This document shows, piece by piece, positions 5,520-7,315 of a stretch of 7,315 nucleotides of DNA; position 1 is the first letter of the stretch, and every line of letters starts with the position of its first letter. A program made the position numbers and the translations under genes. The DNA is from Spirochaeta sp. (GTDB lineage Bacteria > Spirochaetota > Spirochaetia > Spirochaetales_E > Spirochaetaceae_B). The stretch is from NCBI GenBank assembly GCA_030590585.1, contig JAUUYD010000114.1:1-7315 (forward strand). Direction: 5' to 3'. The notes below the pieces were generated by a model. The model did no database searches and was not told the DNA's origin. It worked only from the letters and a program-made list of their open reading frames with translations.

Positions 5520-6407
5520 ATGTTTCTCCAAACTTTCATACTGCTTCTGCCTATCTTTGTGATTGCCGGGGGCGGCTTTCTTTTAACCCGAATCTATGAA
5601 TTATCACATGATACCCTGGTAAAGGTACTTGTGGATTTCCTGATGCCCATGCTTATTTTTCAAGCGCTGTACAGCAGTGATATTCGTATGGCCCTGGTAT
5701 TGGATCTGGCCGGGGTCACTTCTTTTGTTGTTGCCTCATTACTTCTAACCTCATATGTATATTCAAAGATTTTCAGGATAAACCCCAGACAGTTCATACC
5801 ACCGGTAATCTTTATGAATTCGGGTTTCCTGGGGATACCCATGATGAAGATATGGGGTGGACTGGCTGCAATGAATCTCATTGTTATCTTCGATCAGATT
5901 CAAACAATTTACATCTTTTCATTGGGTATACTCATAGTCTCCGGTGGGTTCACGTTTCAGGGATTCAAAGAAATGCTGAAATCACCCATCCTCTGGGCTA
6001 TATTTCTTGGTTTCTCCTTTCGATTTTTCGGTATCCAGCTGCCATACCCATTACTGGCCACTCTGGAATTTGGCGGGAATGCCGCACCTCCTCTGGCGGC
6101 TCTCGCATTGGGGATTTCCCTGGGGGATACCAAATTTCATTTTAACCGTCACCTTTTTTCCGCATTATTCTTACGTATCGGTATGGGTTTTTTGTTCGGT
6201 TTGGCGGGATCGATGATTTTTGGACTGGAGGGGTTGAGCCGTACTGTTGTACTCGTGGCGTCAAGTCTTCCCTCAGCTGTATTCTCATCAGTTCTCCCGA
6301 TGCGTTACGGTGTGAAGGCAGACTTTGCGGCAACAGTAGTTGCTGTTTCGACAGTTCTTGGAATTATTACAATTCCTCTTGCATTCTGGATTGCAAGTTC
6401 TTTTTGA
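5520..6407 (+). CDS. AEC (auxin efflux carrier) family permease
   Basis: This 295-residue, strongly hydrophobic protein has about ten predicted membrane helices (roughly 3-23, 33-52, 61-82, 92-112, 118-140, 155-172, 180-202, 210-235, 240-260, 268-292), as expected for the bacterial AEC family. Characteristic segments are FMNSGFLGIPM (98-108) with the conserved Asn and Pro of the broken helix in the first half, GGNAAPPLAALALGISL (185-201) at the start of the second half, and SLPSAVFSSVLPMRYG (249-264) followed by the last helix. Members are inner-membrane secondary transporters; bacterial examples include malate and malonate carriers, but the substrate cannot be told from sequence. No Shine-Dalgarno sequence precedes the ATG; the bases before it are AT-rich and include a -10-like TATACT at 5508-5513. 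It may be read through from the lipoprotein gene or translated from a nearly leaderless transcript. Confidence 0.9.
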   Translation: MFLQTFILLLPIFVIAGGGFLLTRIYELSHDTLVKVLVDFLMPMLIFQALYSSDIRMALVLDLAGVTSFVVASLLLTSYVYSKIFRINPRQFIPPVIFMNSGFLGIPMMKIWGGLAAMNLIVIFDQIQTIYIFSLGILIVSGGFTFQGFKEMLKSPILWAIFLGFSFRFFGIQLPYPLLATLEFGGNAAPPLAALALGISLGDTKFHFNRHLFSALFLRIGMGFLFGLAGSMIFGLEGLSRTVVLVASSLPSAVFSSVLPMRYGVKADFAATVVAVSTVLGIITIPLAFWIASSF

Positions 6408-6457
6408 ACGAATATTTTTAAAAAACTGGTTAGTAAATGGATAAAGGACAATACTTG

Positions 6458-6463
6458 TATACT
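6458..6463 (+). promoter_or_regulatory. probable -10 box for the Ala/Glu-rich lipoprotein operon
   Basis: TATACT matches the -10 consensus at 5 of 6 positions in the 92-bp gap after the permease. No convincing -35 hexamer is seen at the usual spacing. Transcription would start near 6470, which leaves a leader of about 30 nt holding the palindrome at 6470-6483 and an AGGA site 7 nt before the ATG at 6500. Confidence 0.4.
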
Positions 6464-6469
6464 GAACAC

Positions 6470-6483
6470 CCTCATAAATGAGG
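6470..6483. repeat. short palindrome in the leader of the lipoprotein gene
   Basis: CCTCAT and ATGAGG form a 6-bp inverted repeat around AA. It sits between the predicted -10 box and the ribosome-binding site. At this position it could be an operator half-site pair or a weak leader hairpin; its small size also allows chance. Confidence 0.45.
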
Positions 6484-6499
6484 TAGAAAGGAAAAGAAT

Positions 6500-6928
6500 A
6501 TGATAACTGGAAGATCCTGGATTCCCGTTCTGTTATTGGCTTTGCTTCTGGCATCCTGTGCTTCGGCTCCTGAAGAAGAAGCCGTAGAAGAGACATCTGA
6601 TAAATCTGCGATGGAGGAATCGAAAGCCTCCGCGGAAGAGGCACAGCAGTCAGCGATAGATCTAAAAGCTCCAAAAGCTGCCCCTGTGGAATATGATGCA
6701 GCTTCATCCCTCATGGAAAAAGCTGAAAAGGCTGAAGCGGCAGGAGATTATGAGCAGGCTAAGGAGCTTTATGACCAGGCTGCTGAAGCATATGAAACTG
6801 CGATGAATGCTGCCGAAAAAGCCCGTAAAGAGGCTCAGGCAGCCATTGATGAGGTTGATAAAGCTGTCGCAGATGTTGAATCAAACGCGGCTAAAGCCCG
6901 GCAAGAATCGTTGGAGATGGATAAATGA
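6500..6928 (+). CDS. Ala/Glu-rich lipoprotein with helical TPR-like/DUF4398-like segment
   Basis: This 142-residue protein starts with a classic lipoprotein signal peptide; the hydrophobic run ends in LLASC with lipidated Cys20. After an acidic, low-complexity linker (21-45) the rest is predicted to be one long helical region, about a quarter Ala and one sixth Glu overall. Residues 64-110 follow the pattern of short helical repeats (AAGDYEQAKELYDQAAEAYE, 80-99), resembling TPR and the DUF4398-type domains frequent in spirochaetal envelope lipoproteins. Residues 105-140 could form a coiled coil. It is probably anchored in a membrane facing the periplasm, perhaps as a structural or scaffold protein; no enzymatic motif is visible. 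The ATG has an AGGA site 7 nt upstream. Its TGA overlaps the next gene's ATG (ATGA), indicating translational coupling. Confidence 0.88.
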   Translation: MITGRSWIPVLLLALLLASCASAPEEEAVEETSDKSAMEESKASAEEAQQSAIDLKAPKAAPVEYDAASSLMEKAEKAEAAGDYEQAKELYDQAAEAYETAMNAAEKARKEAQAAIDEVDKAVADVESNAAKARQESLEMDK

Positions 6929-7315
6929 ACAAAATCCTGCTGATAATAACTGCTGCATTGGTTTTAGCAGCTCCGTTATGGTCTCAATCACTTGATGATA
7001 ATGAATCATATCAGAAAATGCTGGAACTGCAGCGTCAGAGTGAAACGGCATATGAAGATGGAGATTATGTTGAGGCTAAAAGACTTGCTGCTGAATCGCT
7101 GAGTTTAAAAGCGGCATCCGATGAATGGATCAGGATTACGGCTGCAGCGTATCAAGCCAGATCGGCTTTAACCAGAGTGGGTGATCGTTTGGCAGAAGCT
7201 GCCAGGCTTGGCGCGGAGAAGAATTTCCCGGAGGAGCTCGCTGAAGGTACCGATCTGTACAATACAGCATATGCTGAATTTCATGTTAATGAAAATTATC
7301 TGCTGAGTCTGGAGA
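6925..7315 (+). CDS. secreted helical-repeat protein, 5' part only (130 residues)
   Basis: The ATG overlaps the preceding stop as ATGA, and the frame stays open to the window edge. The N-terminus has a signal peptide with two basic-side residues, a hydrophobic core and the end AAPLWSQ, so cleavage by signal peptidase I near residue 20 or 21 is likely; there is no lipobox. The mature part is predicted to be all-helical. Residues 40-56 (ETAYEDGDYVEAKRLAA) repeat the 'GDYxxAK' theme of the upstream lipoprotein (AAGDYEQAKEL), pointing to related TPR/DUF4398-like modules in both proteins. Spirochaetal relatives with such an N-terminus often continue into a cell-wall-binding domain such as LysM, but that part is not in the window, so this is only a guess. 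It is expected in the periplasm or envelope, working with the coupled lipoprotein. Confidence 0.82.
   Translation, partial: MNKILLIITAALVLAAPLWSQSLDDNESYQKMLELQRQSETAYEDGDYVEAKRLAAESLSLKAASDEWIRITAAAYQARSALTRVGDRLAEAARLGAEKNFPEELAEGTDLYNTAYAEFHVNENYLLSLE

Noticed and set aside
4977..5531. 184-codon open frame on the - strand
   Set aside because: It is antisense to the lipoprotein gene. The product is Pro/Phe/Leu-rich with no domain, and its start lies in the permease gene.
6408..6430. AT-rich run after the permease as a terminator
   Set aside because: It has T and A runs but no GC-rich stem, so an intrinsic terminator is not supported.
6288..6714. Two overlapping open frames on the - strand opposite the permease end and lipoprotein start
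   Set aside because: The lipoprotein on the + strand has a clear signal peptide, lipobox and ribosome-binding site. The antisense products mirror its repetitive codons.

Overview
The window probably comes from a spirochaete-like Gram-negative (diderm) bacterium, although the sequence alone does not prove this. The clues are two lipoprotein genes, one with a loose signal-peptidase-II box (Phe at -3), a third exported protein whose signal peptide ends in Trp-Ser-Gln, and helical Ala/Glu-rich envelope proteins of a kind common in that phylum. Base composition is intermediate. There are eight well-supported genes, one of them cut by each window edge, plus one doubtful small reading frame. I see no rRNA, tRNA, CRISPR array, insertion sequence or phage gene.

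Left block (1-2750, + strand): this looks like one tightly packed operon. It holds the C-terminus of a TRAP transporter large permease, a possible 54-residue ORF that fills the next gap almost exactly, a dihydrodipicolinate-synthase-fold (DapA family) aldolase or synthase, and a formylglycine-type sulfatase whose GTG start overlaps the aldolase stop codon. The sulfatase has no signal peptide and so should act in the cytoplasm. The simplest reading is import of a small organic acid, possibly sulfated, followed by sulfate removal and cleavage or processing by a pyruvate-type aldolase. The substrate is unknown.

Middle block (2761-4734, - strand, convergent with the left block across only 10 bp): a 399-residue protein of unknown function is followed by a KdsB-type CMP-sugar-acid synthetase. 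They appear to be co-transcribed from a promoter with a perfect TATAAT -10 box at about 4768-4773. The cytidylyltransferase keeps the KdsB catalytic motifs but has an altered GTERLAEV-type segment, and no other Kdo or LPS genes are visible. The 399-residue gene contains a perfect 12-bp inverted repeat with a 4-nt loop.

Right block (4828-7315, + strand): a divergent extended -10 promoter precedes a 205-residue lipoprotein of unknown function, followed after 28 bp by an AEC (auxin efflux carrier) family permease. After a 92-bp gap with a probable promoter and a small palindrome comes an Ala/Glu-rich lipoprotein. Its stop overlaps the start of a secreted helical-repeat protein that runs off the window. 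These last two genes look like a translationally coupled envelope pair.
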